A DNA stretch of 64,000 nt from Microtetraspora glauca (GTDB lineage: Bacteria; Actinomycetota; Actinomycetes; Streptosporangiales; Streptosporangiaceae): assembly GCA_001570385.1 (NCBI GenBank), contig BBYL01000015.1, positions 196,659 through 260,658 on the forward strand, in the 5' to 3' direction. Position 1 is the stretch's first letter, and each line of letters starts with the position of its first letter. Below the pieces are notes generated by a model. The model was not told the origin of the DNA. It did not search any database and saw only the letters and a program-made list of their open reading frames with translations. Position numbers and translations under genes: made by a program. Positions 7,761 through 16,572 of the stretch are shown in pieces.

Positions 7761-7787
7761 ATGAAGTTTTCTTTTAAGACACCTTGA
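7761..7787 (+). other. Possible 8-residue leader ORF
   Basis: An excellent ribosome-binding site (GGAGGTG, 7754-7760) immediately precedes ATG 7761, which opens a frame reading MKFSFKTP and stopping at 7787. The stop lies five bases before the TTG start of the large secreted protein. It may be a translated leader or the scar of a duplicated start region. Confidence 0.35.
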
Positions 7788-7791
7788 GGTC

Positions 7792-10700
7792 TTGAAAATT
7801 GTAACCAGGACACGATTGGGTTCACTCGTGTCACAACGTCACCACCCCCGCATGTTGGCCGTGGCCCTTCTCGCTCCGCTGCTCGCGTTCAGCGTGGCCG
7901 GGCCGGCCCAGGCAGATCCACAACCGCCGCAGCCCCTCGTCGAGGACGCGCCCCCCGCGTCGTCCTACCAGCCGTTATCCACGCTGCTCGTCACCCCGGG
8001 GGCGCAGAGGCTGGAGACGGCGAAGCAGACCCGGCCCGTCGCGCCGGGCGTCACGCTCACCTCGTTCGACCGCTACGACGCGGCCGGCTGGTTACGCGCC
8101 GACGCGATCACCGCCGACCTCACCGGCGGCGCCAGCGCCGGCTACGTCTTCTCCGGAGAGGTGTCGAAGACCGAGCCGCTGTCCGGGCCGGTGAAGCGCA
8201 GCCGCGCCGTCGCCGCCGTCAACGGCGACTTCTTCGACATCAACAACTCGGGGGCGGCCCAGGGCGTCGGCGTCCGCGACGGAGAGCTCGTCCAGTCCTC
8301 GACCTCCGGCCACGGCAACGCGGTCGCGCTCACGCCCGACGGCGTCGGGCGCGTCCTGCAGATGCGCTTCGACGGCACCGCCACCCCGGCGGGCGGCGAC
8401 CCGATCACCCTGACCCAGTTCAACCAGCTCATCCAGGCCAATGGCGTCGGCGTGTTCACCCCGTTGTGGGGTTCCTACGATCGCGGCCGCGCGGTCGCGG
8501 GCGCCGCCGCGGTCACCGAGGTCGTGCTCCGCGACGGCGCCGTCGCCGAGGTACGCTCCGCCGCCGGTAGCGGTCCGATCCCGGCGGGTACGACGATCCT
8601 CCTCGGCCGCGAAGCCGGATCGGCGGCCCTGGCCCGGCTGAAGCCCGGCGACCGCGTCGAGGTGGCGTACCAGCCGAAGGCGTCCGACGGCGGCGCCGTC
8701 AAGACCGCGATCGGCGGCGGTGACATCGTCGTCAAGGATGGCGTCGCGCAGGTCTTCTCCGACAACGCCGCCCACCCGCGCACCGCCGTCGGTTTCTCCA
8801 CCGACGGCCGCAAGATGTACATGCTGACCGTCGACGGCCGCCAGACCGACAGCCGGGGCGTCACCCTCACCGAGCTCGGGGCCATGATGGCCGAGCTGGG
8901 CGCGCACAACGCGATCAACCTCGACGGCGGCGGCTCCTCCACGATGCTCGCCCGCGAGCCCGGCTCCGCCGACGCCCGGGTGGAGAACAGCCCCTCCGAC
9001 GGCGAGGAGCGGCACGTCCCCAATGGCCTGGCCCTCTACGCCCCCGCGGGGAGCGGCAAGCTCAAGGGCTTCTGGGTGGAGACGGCCGCCGATCCGGTGA
9101 AGGCGCCGGGCACCGGCCCGACCACGGGCGGGCGCACCGACCGCGTCTTCCCCGGGCTCACCCGCAGACTCACCGCCGACGGCTACGACGAGACGTACGG
9201 CCCGGTGGAGGGCGCGCCCTCGTGGCGGGCCACGCCGGCCGTGCACGGGCAGGTCGGCCGCGACGGTGTCTTCCACGCCCTCGTGCCCGGCCAGACGACC
9301 GTCACCGCCTCGCGCGGCGGCGCCAAGGGCGAGATCGAGCTCACCGTCCTGCAGCCCCTCGTACGGCTCGGCGCCACGGCCGACCGGGTCGGCCTCGCCG
9401 GCGCGGACGACTCGGGCGTCTTCGGCGTGGTGGGCTACGACCGCAACGGCAACTCCGCCCCCATCGAGCCCGGCGACGTGCGCCTCGACTATGACACGAC
9501 CCTGTTCGACGTCGCCCCCGCCGAGCACGGCCTGTTCGCGGTGACGTCGAAGAAGGCGACCGGCTCGGGCACGATCACCGTCTCCGTCGGCAAGGTGACC
9601 ACCGCGGTGCCGGTGACGGTCGGCTTCCAGGACGTCTCGGTCGCCGACTTCGAGAACGCCGCGTCCTGGACGTTCGCCGCGGCGCGTGCCACCGGATCGT
9701 TGTCGCCGACGCCGGGGCAGAGCGGCGGCGGGCTGCGGCTCGCGTACGACTTCACCCAGTCGACGGCCACGCGGGCGGCCTACGCCAGCCCGCCCCAGCA
9801 GATCACGGTGGAGGGGCAGCCGCAGGCGTTCGGGATGTGGATCCGCTCGTCCGGGAACGGGGAGTGGCCGAGCCTGGAGTTCTACGACGCCCAGGGACAG
9901 TCGCAGATCCTGCGCGGCCCCTATCTCACCTGGACCGGCTGGAAGTACGTCGAGTTCGCCGTCCCGCCCGGGGTGAACTACCCGCTGAAGCTCCGGCGCT
10001 TCTACGTCGCGGAGACCAGGGCCGACCAGCTGTACAACGGTGAGATCGCCATTGACGGGCTGGTCGCCAAGGTGCCGCCGCCGGTCGGCGCCCCGGCCGC
10101 CGCCAAGGTGGCCGATCCGGTCGTCCGTACCGGCGCCGCGGTGGCCGACATGCCGTGGCGGTTCGCGGTCATGTCCGACGGGCAGTTCGTGGCGCGCGAC
10201 CCCGGCAGCGACATCGTCGCCAATGTCCGCCGCACCCTGCGGGAGATCAAGGCGGCCAAGCCCGACTTCCTGATCATCGACGGCGACCTCGTCGACGAGG
10301 CGTCCCCCGAGGACTTCGCGCTGGCCAAGCGCATCCTGGACGAGGAACTCGGCGGCGAGCTGCCGTTCCACTACGTGCCCGGCAACCATGAGGTGATGGG
10401 CGGAAAGATCGACAACTTCAAGGCGGTCTTCGGCGACACCTACGGCACGTTCGACCGCAAGGGCACCCGCTTCATCACCCTCGACACCTCGCGGCTGAAC
10501 CTGCTCGGCGGAGGGTTCGAGCAGGTGGCCATGCTCAGGAAGCAGCTCGACGCGGCCGCGAAGGACCCCGCGATCGGTTCGGTGGCCGTGCTGTTCCACG
10601 TGCCCCCGCGCGACCCCACGCCCGGCAAGGGCAGCCAGCTCGGTGACCGCAAGGAGGCCGCGTTGGTCGAGGGCTGGCTGGCCGACTTCCAGCGCACCAC

Positions 10701-11250
10701 CGGCAAGGGAGCGGCCTACATCGGCGGTCACGTCGGGACGTTCCACGCCTCGCACGTCGACGCCGTGCCGTACTTCATCAACGGCAACTCCGGGAAGAAC
10801 CCGGCCACGGCGGCCGACGACGGAGGGTTCACCGGCTGGTCGCTGTGGGGTGTCGACCCGGTGACGGCGAAGGAGGCCGAGCACGTCCGGCGCAACTGGT
10901 TCGTGGACGCGCCGACCTGGATCGGCACGCAGGTCCGACCGCACGTGGACGAGCTGACCCTCACCGCGCCCGCTTCCGTGCAGGTCGGCGAGTCCGGCCG
11001 GGTGTCGGCGACCCTGACGCAGGACGGCCGTACGGTGCCCGTCGCCTACCCCGCCTCGGCCGACTGGTCCGGCTCCCCTAACCTGCACGTCGGCGATCGC
11101 GCCGGCGCCAAGCCGTGGCACGTCGCGGTGCTGGACCCGGAGACCGGGACCATCACGGCGCTGCGCCCGGGGCAGGTCGTGGTCGCCGTCACCGTCAACG
11201 GCGTCACCCGCCAGGCCACGGTCGCGCTGGCCGCCCGCGCGGCCGCCTGA
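7792..11250 (+). CDS. Secreted phosphodiester glycosidase fused to metallophosphoesterase
   Basis: This 1152-residue exported protein has a signal peptide ending near AQA (about residue 41). A NAGPA-type phosphodiester glycosidase domain (about 85-425) follows, with VNGDFFDINNSG near 143-154 and INLDGGGSSTML near 374-385. Ig-like/Big2 and jelly-roll-like regions come next. A calcineurin-like metallophosphoesterase spans about 787-1060, and a Big2-like domain ends the protein. Phosphoesterase motifs are MSDGQF (about 794), GDLVDE (831), GNHE (864) and GGHVGTFH (978); the usual DxH and GHxH histidines are replaced by Gln and Gly. It probably acts on phosphodiester-linked glycans outside the cell. 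The start is uncertain (TTG 7792, GTG 7828 or ATG 7852). Confidence 0.82.
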   Translation: MKIVTRTRLGSLVSQRHHPRMLAVALLAPLLAFSVAGPAQADPQPPQPLVEDAPPASSYQPLSTLLVTPGAQRLETAKQTRPVAPGVTLTSFDRYDAAGWLRADAITADLTGGASAGYVFSGEVSKTEPLSGPVKRSRAVAAVNGDFFDINNSGAAQGVGVRDGELVQSSTSGHGNAVALTPDGVGRVLQMRFDGTATPAGGDPITLTQFNQLIQANGVGVFTPLWGSYDRGRAVAGAAAVTEVVLRDGAVAEVRSAAGSGPIPAGTTILLGREAGSAALARLKPGDRVEVAYQPKASDGGAVKTAIGGGDIVVKDGVAQVFSDNAAHPRTAVGFSTDGRKMYMLTVDGRQTDSRGVTLTELGAMMAELGAHNAINLDGGGSSTMLAREPGSADARVENSPSDGEERHVPNGLALYAPAGSGKLKGFWVETAADPVKAPGTGPTTGGRTDRVFPGLTRRLTADGYDETYGPVEGAPSWRATPAVHGQVGRDGVFHALVPGQTTVTASRGGAKGEIELTVLQPLVRLGATADRVGLAGADDSGVFGVVGYDRNGNSAPIEPGDVRLDYDTTLFDVAPAEHGLFAVTSKKATGSGTITVSVGKVTTAVPVTVGFQDVSVADFENAASWTFAAARATGSLSPTPGQSGGGLRLAYDFTQSTATRAAYASPPQQITVEGQPQAFGMWIRSSGNGEWPSLEFYDAQGQSQILRGPYLTWTGWKYVEFAVPPGVNYPLKLRRFYVAETRADQLYNGEIAIDGLVAKVPPPVGAPAAAKVADPVVRTGAAVADMPWRFAVMSDGQFVARDPGSDIVANVRRTLREIKAAKPDFLIIDGDLVDEASPEDFALAKRILDEELGGELPFHYVPGNHEVMGGKIDNFKAVFGDTYGTFDRKGTRFITLDTSRLNLLGGGFEQVAMLRKQLDAAAKDPAIGSVAVLFHVPPRDPTPGKGSQLGDRKEAALVEGWLADFQRTTGKGAAYIGGHVGTFHASHVDAVPYFINGNSGKNPATAADDGGFTGWSLWGVDPVTAKEAEHVRRNWFVDAPTWIGTQVRPHVDELTLTAPASVQVGESGRVSATLTQDGRTVPVAYPASADWSGSPNLHVGDRAGAKPWHVAVLDPETGTITALRPGQVVVAVTVNGVTRQATVALAARAAA

Positions 11251-11259
11251 CCCGCCGGG

Positions 11260-11294
11260 CCTCTCGCGGTACGGCGCCGCCGCGCCGCGAGAGG
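11260..11294 (+). terminator. Hairpin after the glycosidase gene
   Basis: Perfect 10-bp arms CCTCTCGCGG and CCGCGAGAGG enclose a 15-nt loop, 10 bases after the stop codon. Confidence 0.7.
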
Positions 11295-11310
11295 GCCCGG
11301 CGCCTACGCG

Positions 11311-12434
11311 GTCGACCCCCGCCCGCTGGCCGTCCCGGCCTACCGGCGACTGTGGGTCGCGTCGGCGGTCTGCGCGGTGGGCGGTTCGTTCAGTGTGGTC
11401 GCCGTGCCGACGCAGCTGTACACGGTGACCGGCTCCTCGGCCGTCGTGGGCGCGGCGGCGGTGTCGTTCGCCGCGCTGGTCGTGGCGGCGTTGTGGATCG
11501 GCGCGCTCGCCGACGTCATGGACCGGCGAAGAGTGTTACTGGCGGCCAACTGCGGGCTCGCGTTCACGTACGCGGCCTTGTGGGCCCAAGCCCTGCTCGG
11601 CGGGCGCTCCGTCCCGGTCGTGATGGTACTGGCCGCCTGCCAGGGCCTGTCCTTCGCGGCGATCATGACCACGATGGGCGCCGTGGTGCCCCGCCTCGTC
11701 CCTGTCGAGCTGCTACCGGCGGCGAACAGCCTCTGGCGGTGCTCGCGGTGGACCTCGCGGCGATGGTCTTCGGCATGCCGATAGCCCTGTTTCCGGAACT
11801 CGCCCAGCACACCTACGGCGGACCCGCCGGAGGGGGCCTGGAGTTGGGACTGCTCTACGCCGCCTATCCGGCCGGGGTCGTCACAGCCGGGCTTTTGTCG
11901 GGCACGTTCACTCGCGCCCGACGCCACGGTGCGCTCATGGTGGGGGCGGCCGCCGCCTGGGGCATCACCGTCGTGTTCCTCGGACTGGCCGCACAGCTGT
12001 GGGTCGCACTGGCGGCGCTCGTCCTCGGCGGCGCGGTCAACTTCGTGCTGAGCACCTTCCGCAACGCCATCACACAGGCACACACTCACGACGCCATGCG
12101 CGGCCGGGTCCAGGGGGCGCTCACCGTCGTCCTCTTCGGAGGCCCGCACATCGCGAACCTGCTGCACGGGGCCGCCACATCACTCCTCGATCCCCGCGTG
12201 GTGATCTGCGCCGGTGGGCTGCTCACGACAGTGACCGTGGCGGCGATCACATGGGCGGCGCCGGAGCTGCGGACCTACACCGCTCGGTCCACGACCTCCG
12301 ACCCGCCGAGACCCGCTGTCCCGGCACGGCCGCGCGAACGACCCCTGAAGAGGCCCGCATCGTCAGCTGCTGTCGCCATTGGTCCCCACAGGTCAGGGAC
12401 CTGCGACCCTGACGCGGGGTGGCCCGCCTGGTGA
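11311..12434 (+). pseudogene. MFS transporter pseudogene with internal deletion
   Basis: The first part, in one frame, reads PLAVPAYRRLWVASAVCAVG and continues through the first helices to VPVELLPAANS, with the motif-A-like GALADVMDRRRVLLAANC. At about 11735 the reading jumps to another frame at LAVLAVDLAAMVFGMPIALF and continues through the C-terminal helices to about 12270. In intact transporters of this type more than 100 residues separate these two segments, so DNA was lost and the frame broken. The first segment also lacks a start codon. The remaining frame runs to a stop at 12434. Confidence 0.85.
12392..12413. promoter_or_regulatory. DevR/DosR-type box upstream of hsp20
   Basis: Near-palindrome GTCAGGGAC-CTGC-GACCCTGAC with core GGGACCTGCGACCC at 12396-12409. 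It fits the mycobacterial/actinobacterial DevR pattern GGGACnnnnGnCCC at all nine fixed positions. It lies about 65 bases before the hsp20 start. A weaker reverse-oriented site starts at 12373, 23 bases upstream. Confidence 0.7.
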
Positions 12435-12475
12435 TGTCATGGAGGGAGTAGGCGCGCACGCGAAGGGAGTCAGAG

Positions 12476-12934
12476 ATGGGTGTCATCGCACGCAGGGAGA
12501 GCGGCTGGCCCTTCCCGGACCTGCTGGAGTTGCTGGAGTCGCCGATGATGGGACTGCGCTCGTCGGCCGAGCTCATCCGCATCGAGGACTACGTGGACCG
12601 GGACCGGGACCGGTACGTCGTACGGGCCGAACTGCCCGGCATCGACCCGGACAAGGACGTCGACATCACCCTCACCAACGGGGTGCTGGAGATCCGCGCG
12701 GAGAAGACCCAGGAGACGCGGGAGCGGCACCGCTCCGAGTTCCACTACGGGGCGCTCTACCGGTCCCTCACGCTCCCGCCCGGCGTCAGGGAGGACGACG
12801 TCCAGGCCATGTACAAGGACGGTGTACTCGAAGTGAGCGTGGGCCTGGAGACGGAGCGGAAGGCCGAGGGACGGAAGATCCCGATCCAGCGCCAGGCGGA
12901 GGAGGAGCGGTCTGAGACTGAGACCGGGCAGTGA
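12476..12934 (+). CDS. Hsp20/alpha-crystallin small heat-shock protein
   Basis: This 152-residue cytoplasmic chaperone belongs to the small heat-shock family, which holds unfolded proteins in an ATP-independent way. The alpha-crystallin domain spans about residues 38-128: YVVRAELPGIDP, GVLEIRAEK, the FHYGALYRSLTLP strand and the conserved GVLEVSV strand. The C-terminal tail has an IPI motif (IPIQRQ), which in oligomeric family members docks into a neighbouring subunit. AAGGGAG lies six bases before the ATG. With a DevR-type box upstream, it is the counterpart of the hypoxia-induced HspX/Acr proteins of mycobacteria by context; orthology is inference. Confidence 0.93.
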   Translation: MGVIARRESGWPFPDLLELLESPMMGLRSSAELIRIEDYVDRDRDRYVVRAELPGIDPDKDVDITLTNGVLEIRAEKTQETRERHRSEFHYGALYRSLTLPPGVREDDVQAMYKDGVLEVSVGLETERKAEGRKIPIQRQAEEERSETETGQ

Positions 12935-13214
12935 CCCGGCGCGGGGCTCCGGCGCGGTGACCGGCCGGGGGAGACCCGGCGCGGTGCGCTGCGCAATGCG
13001 CCAGGCCGAGGAACCCGGGCATCGGCGAAGGATCCCGGGTATCGAACGGCTAAGGGCGGGAGGATCTCCCGCCCTTCCGCGTCGGCGGCCACCGTTCTCC
13101 CGCCGCTCGGCGCGCTGTCAGGCGCCGCCCCGATCGACTCCGCCGAACCGTGTCGTGCCCGTCAAATCCCGGGTTCGCCCAGGTTCCGCCCAGGGGCCAG
13201 GTGGACAGCCCGTG

Positions 13215-13916
13215 TCACTTGCGGCCCCACCGCGAGGTGTCGTCCTCTTCCCACTCCAGCTTGTCGACGATGTCGACCACGCCGTGGACCCGCAGTGCCA
13301 TCGCGACCACGATCGCGGCGTCGCTGCGCCGGGTCATCCACCCGGTCAGCGTCACGACTCCCTGCCACACGTCGACGTCGATCTGCGAGTTCTCCGCCCA
13401 CAGCGAGTGCTCGACGACGTCCTCGCGTACCTCCGTGGCGAGGTCGGCGTCGGAGCGCACGAACACCCTGAGCATGTCCTGACGGCTGACGACGCCGACC
13501 AGGACGCCGTCCGCGTCCACCACCGGCAGCCTCTTCACCCCGTGCTGGTCCATCAGCCTGATCGCGGAGACCACGGAGGCTCCCGGTGGGATCGTCACCG
13601 CGGGAGACGTCATCAGTTCGGCGGCGGTGTCACCGTGTGCGGTGTCCCTGACACTGTGGTTCTTCTCCGTCAGGCGGTGCCGCAGCCGGGAGCGCAGGGG
13701 AGGCTGGTACCCCTCGCGGTAGTACTGCTCCTTGAACTGCTCCTTGCGCAGCAGGTCGGCCTCGGAGATGACCCCGATCACGTGTCCCTCGCCGTCGACG
13801 ACGGGTACGGCGCTGACGCTGTGGGCGATGAGCACTTCAGCGACGTCTTTGAAGGGAGTGTTTCCGTTGACCGACGCCACATGCGTGGTCATGACGTCCT
13901 TCACTTTGACGCGCAT
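13215..13916 (-). CDS. CBS-domain pair with C-terminal BON domain
   Basis: This 233-residue protein has two CBS motifs forming a Bateman module: about residues 1-65 (VKDVMTTHVASV through VIGVISEADLL) and about 95-155 (AAELMTSPAVTIPPGASV through LVGVVSRQDML). A BON domain follows (about 165-225, IDVDVWQGVVTLTGWM). Bateman modules bind adenine nucleotides, so an energy-sensing role is likely. The linker between the CBS motifs is long and Arg-rich. ATG 13916 is chosen with GGAGG upstream; GTG 13919 is the alternative. A DevR-type box lies about 70-85 bases upstream. The partner protein is unknown. Confidence 0.9.
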   Translation of the reverse strand: MRVKVKDVMTTHVASVNGNTPFKDVAEVLIAHSVSAVPVVDGEGHVIGVISEADLLRKEQFKEQYYREGYQPPLRSRLRHRLTEKNHSVRDTAHGDTAAELMTSPAVTIPPGASVVSAIRLMDQHGVKRLPVVDADGVLVGVVSRQDMLRVFVRSDADLATEVREDVVEHSLWAENSQIDVDVWQGVVTLTGWMTRRSDAAIVVAMALRVHGVVDIVDKLEWEEDDTSRWGRK

Positions 13917-13984
13917 CACGTGCCTCCAAACACGGTCAGAGAATGCCTGCCCTCATCCAAGTGGCGCCGGACGGTGCCGGGCAG

Positions 13985-13998
13985 AGGCCTTAGGTCCC
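13985..13998. promoter_or_regulatory. DevR/DosR-type box upstream of the CBS-BON gene
   Basis: On the minus strand the core reads GGGACCTAAGGCCT within TTCGGGACCTAAGGCCT. It matches GGGACnnnnGnCCC at eight of nine fixed positions and keeps the TTCG flank typical of mycobacterial boxes. It faces the CBS-BON gene that starts at 13916. Confidence 0.65.
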
Positions 13999-14060
13999 GA
14001 AACGGAGGGCCGTTCGGACATAGGGAGCGGCTCAAGGCACGGCGCTGCCACCTGTTCCGC

Positions 14061-15059
14061 CTAGAACAGAAGCACGGCCGCTCCCTCGACACGGTCGGCG
14101 GCGAGATCGGCCAGGGCCTGGTCGGCCGCGTCGAACGGATAGGGCGTGGTCGCGACCCTGGGACGGTGGAGCGCGGCGAGATCGAGGAAGGCGCGCCCGT
14201 CCGCGCGGGTGTTGGCCGTGACGCTGCGCAGGGTGCGCTCCTGGAACAGGTGCCGTTCGTAGTTCAGTACCGGGATGTCGGTCAGGTGGATCCCGGCGAC
14301 GGCGAGCGTCCCGCCGCGGTCGAGAGCCGCGAGGGCGACAGGGACGAGTTCGCCCACGGGCGCGAACAGGATGGCCGCGTCCAGAGGCTCGGGCGGTGTG
14401 TCCCAGGCGCCGCCGGCCGAGCGCGCGCCCAGCGCCATGGCCAGCTCCCGAGCCTGCTCCGATCGCGTCATCACGTGTACGGCGGCACCCTGGGCGACGG
14501 CGATCTGCGCCGTCAGGTGGGCGGACGCGCCGAAGCCGTAGATCCCGAGGCGGCCCCCGGGCGGCAGGTCGGCGCGGAGCAGGGCGCGATAGCCGATGAT
14601 CCCGGCGCACAGCAGCGGCGCGAACGTCTCGGCCGACCCCTCGTCCGGCAGGAGGTACGCGAAGTCCGCCGGGACGGTGACGTGCTCGGCGTAGCCGCCG
14701 TCGGCGTCCCACCCGGTGTAGGTGGACGCCGGGCACAGGTTCTCCGCCCCGCCCAGGCAGTAGCGGCAGTGCCCGCAGGTCGAGCGCAGCCAGGCCACGC
14801 CCACCCTGGCGCCGGCGGGCGGGCCGGCCGTACCGGGACCGAGCGCCGCCACCCTGCCCACCACCTCGTGGCCGGGCACCGTCCTCGGCCGCCGCGGCGC
14901 GAGATCGCCTTCGGCCAGGTGGAGGTCCGTACGGCAGACCGCGCAGGCCTCGACGCGTACGAGCAGCTCGCCCGTACCGGGCACGGGAATCGGGAGCCGG
15001 GCCCGTTCGAGGGGGTGGGTGGAGATCGGACCGGGACGGGCGACCACCCAGGCGTCCAT
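14061..15059 (-). CDS. Zinc-dependent alcohol dehydrogenase family protein
   Basis: This is a 332-residue cytoplasmic MDR-superfamily oxidoreductase, expected to oxidise or reduce alcohols/aldehydes with NAD(P). Catalytic zinc ligands are seen in ACAVCRTDLH (Cys) and PGHEVVG (His-Glu). The structural zinc loop is CGHCRYCLGGAENLC. The nucleotide-binding fold has GRLGIYGFGASAH; its GFGASA departs slightly from the common GxGxxG. Its start lies only four bases after the stop of the GerW gene, so the two are co-transcribed. Placement in the dormancy cluster suggests redox balancing under low oxygen, as inference. The substrate is unknown. Confidence 0.9.
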   Translation of the reverse strand: MDAWVVARPGPISTHPLERARLPIPVPGTGELLVRVEACAVCRTDLHLAEGDLAPRRPRTVPGHEVVGRVAALGPGTAGPPAGARVGVAWLRSTCGHCRYCLGGAENLCPASTYTGWDADGGYAEHVTVPADFAYLLPDEGSAETFAPLLCAGIIGYRALLRADLPPGGRLGIYGFGASAHLTAQIAVAQGAAVHVMTRSEQARELAMALGARSAGGAWDTPPEPLDAAILFAPVGELVPVALAALDRGGTLAVAGIHLTDIPVLNYERHLFQERTLRSVTANTRADGRAFLDLAALHRPRVATTPYPFDAADQALADLAADRVEGAAVLLF

Positions 15060-15063
15060 CCCG

Positions 15064-15414
15064 TCAGCGCTTCCTGGCCCGGAGACGCGCGATGGTGCGT
15101 AGGGTCAGCAGCGCGACCACGACGATGACCTGCCCGCCCACGATCAGCTTGTTGACGTCGACCACCGGCTGCCAGCGCACGTCGCCGTCCTTGATGACGA
15201 ACACGCCCGCCGGGGTCGCGCCGAGGCCGAACCCGCCGCCGACGCCCTCGCCGGGGTTGTCGCCCTCCTGCCTGCCGCTGCCTCCGCCTCCGCCGCCGGC
15301 GACCCGGGCGACCGGGATGACCGTGACCCCGTCTCGGACGATCGGCTCGCCGAACACCCGATTGACGGTCGGCTTGTCCTGGGCTTGTTCGAGCATCTCG
15401 ATGATGTCCATCAT
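15064..15414 (-). CDS. GerW/YtfJ-family sporulation-type protein
   Basis: This 116-residue protein has the GerW (YtfJ) features. The N-terminal MLEQAQDKPTVNRVFGEPI comes first, followed by TVIPVARV, a Gly-rich loop (GGGGGGSG) and a domain with FGLGATPAGVFVIKDG. The C-terminus has one hydrophobic helix (LIVGGQVIVVVALLTL) and a basic tail, so it is probably anchored in the membrane. YtfJ is needed for spore germination in Bacillus; in actinomycetes the role is unknown. ATG 15414 or ATG 15411 can be used, with AAGGGG just upstream. It is the first gene of a two-gene operon with the alcohol dehydrogenase. No clear DevR box is seen upstream. Confidence 0.85.
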   Translation of the reverse strand: MMDIIEMLEQAQDKPTVNRVFGEPIVRDGVTVIPVARVAGGGGGGSGRQEGDNPGEGVGGGFGLGATPAGVFVIKDGDVRWQPVVDVNKLIVGGQVIVVVALLTLRTIARLRARKR

Positions 15415-15541
15415 GATCCCCTTTCGCGGCGAATGTCGCCCTATCCATTCCCGCGTACGGCGGAGGTGAAGACCCGGAGCCGTACCCGCCGTATTCGCCG
15501 GGTAGACAGGGATAGGTGAGGTTCGCGATGAAGGAGAGAAA

Positions 15542-16387
15542 ATGATCATTGTCGGAGTGGACGGGTCGGCCGCCGGGCTGGAGGCCGCCTCGTGGGCGGC
15601 CCGGGAGGCCGCACTGCGCGGCACCTCGCTGCGGGTCGTCCACGCGATGCCGAAATGGGCGTCCGAGATGCCCGGCCACGGTCCGTACACGGACGTCGCG
15701 AGATGGATGCGGGAAGGGGCCGAATCCGTCCTTGAGGAGGCCCTGACCCGGATCGGCGAGCAGGAGGGGGACGTGGCCGTCGACTCCGCACTGCTGCCCG
15801 GTGACGCCCGGATCGCGTTGATCAAGGCGGCGGAGGAGGCGGAGCTGCTCGTGGTCGGCAACCACGGGCTCGGCGGCTTCCGCGGCCTGCTCGTGGGCTC
15901 CGTGGCGCTCGGCGTGGCCGGCCGGGCCTCCTGCGAGGTCGTCGTGGTGCGCACGCTTCCGGTGAACGTCCGCCGCAGGATCGTCGTCGGCGTCGACGGA
16001 TCGCCCGCGAACGCGGCCGCCGTCGACTTCGCCTTCTCCGAGGCGGCCCTCCACGACACGGAGCTGCACGCCGTACACGCCTGGAGGGGGCTCGTCGCCG
16101 GCGGCGGGTTCGAGGCGGCCGCGTCGGTCCAGGAGGAGGACGGGCTGCGCGGCATGCTCACGGAGTCGCTGGCCGAGGCGGCGCGGCGGCACCCGGACGT
16201 GAAAGTCACCGAGCACGTCGTCAACGGGCATCCGGTCGAGGTTCTGAAGGAGGCGTCGGCCGGGGCGGGCCTGCTCGTGGTCGGGGCCCGGGGGCGGAGT
16301 GGGCTGGCCGGGCTGGTGCTCGGATCGGTCAGCAACGCGCTCCTGCAGCACGCCGACTGCCCGGTGGCCGTCGTCCCGCCGCGCTGA
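15542..16387 (+). CDS. Universal stress protein, tandem UspA domains
   Basis: This 281-residue protein has two UspA domains, about residues 1-140 and 145-280. Each begins with the VGVDGS strand (IIVGVDGSAAG and IVVGVDGSPAN). Each also carries a nucleotide-binding signature, VVGNHGLGGFRGLLVGSVALG and VVGARGRSGLAGLVLGSVSN, matching the ATP-binding G-2x-G-9x-G-S/T pattern. ATP-binding tandem Usp proteins of this kind are prominent members of the mycobacterial DosR regulon. GAAGGAG precedes the ATG. It is divergent from the GerW operon and convergent with the DUF1876 gene, with a strong shared terminator. Confidence 0.92.
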   Translation: MIIVGVDGSAAGLEAASWAAREAALRGTSLRVVHAMPKWASEMPGHGPYTDVARWMREGAESVLEEALTRIGEQEGDVAVDSALLPGDARIALIKAAEEAELLVVGNHGLGGFRGLLVGSVALGVAGRASCEVVVVRTLPVNVRRRIVVGVDGSPANAAAVDFAFSEAALHDTELHAVHAWRGLVAGGGFEAAASVQEEDGLRGMLTESLAEAARRHPDVKVTEHVVNGHPVEVLKEASAGAGLLVVGARGRSGLAGLVLGSVSNALLQHADCPVAVVPPR

Positions 16388-16480
16388 CCGGCACGAGCCG
16401 ACCGACACGCGGTGACCGGCATGCGGTGACCCGGCACGGGCTGATGCGCACCGGCCGGGCACGGTATATCGCCCCTCTGG

Positions 16481-16521
16481 GGGACCCCGCGCCTCTCAGG
16501 GACCCGGTGGCGCGGGGTCCC
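16481..16521. terminator. Bidirectional terminator between usp and the DUF1876 gene
   Basis: Perfect 13-bp arms GGGACCCCGCGCC (16481-16493) and GGCGCGGGGTCCC (16509-16521) with a 15-nt loop lie between two convergent genes. The GGGAC-like ends are part of the stem, so I do not count them as DevR boxes. Confidence 0.8.
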
Positions 16522-16572
16522 GTCCCGACCGGATCAGCAAGGTGATCGGCAAGATGGCCGGCGGGATGAGGA

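Noticed and set aside
8092..11121. Very long minus-strand open frame (1009 codons) opposite the glycosidase gene
   Set aside because: It is the antisense shadow of a real GC-rich gene; composition is Arg/Gly/Val-rich with no domain signatures or ribosome-binding site.
15415..15541. DevR-type box between the GerW operon and the first usp gene
   Set aside because: I searched both strands and found no site with more than a weak half match.
16481..16521. GGGACCCC and GGGGTCCC as DevR-type boxes
   Set aside because: They are the two arms of a strong terminator stem, and the spacing does not fit GGGACnnnnGnCCC.
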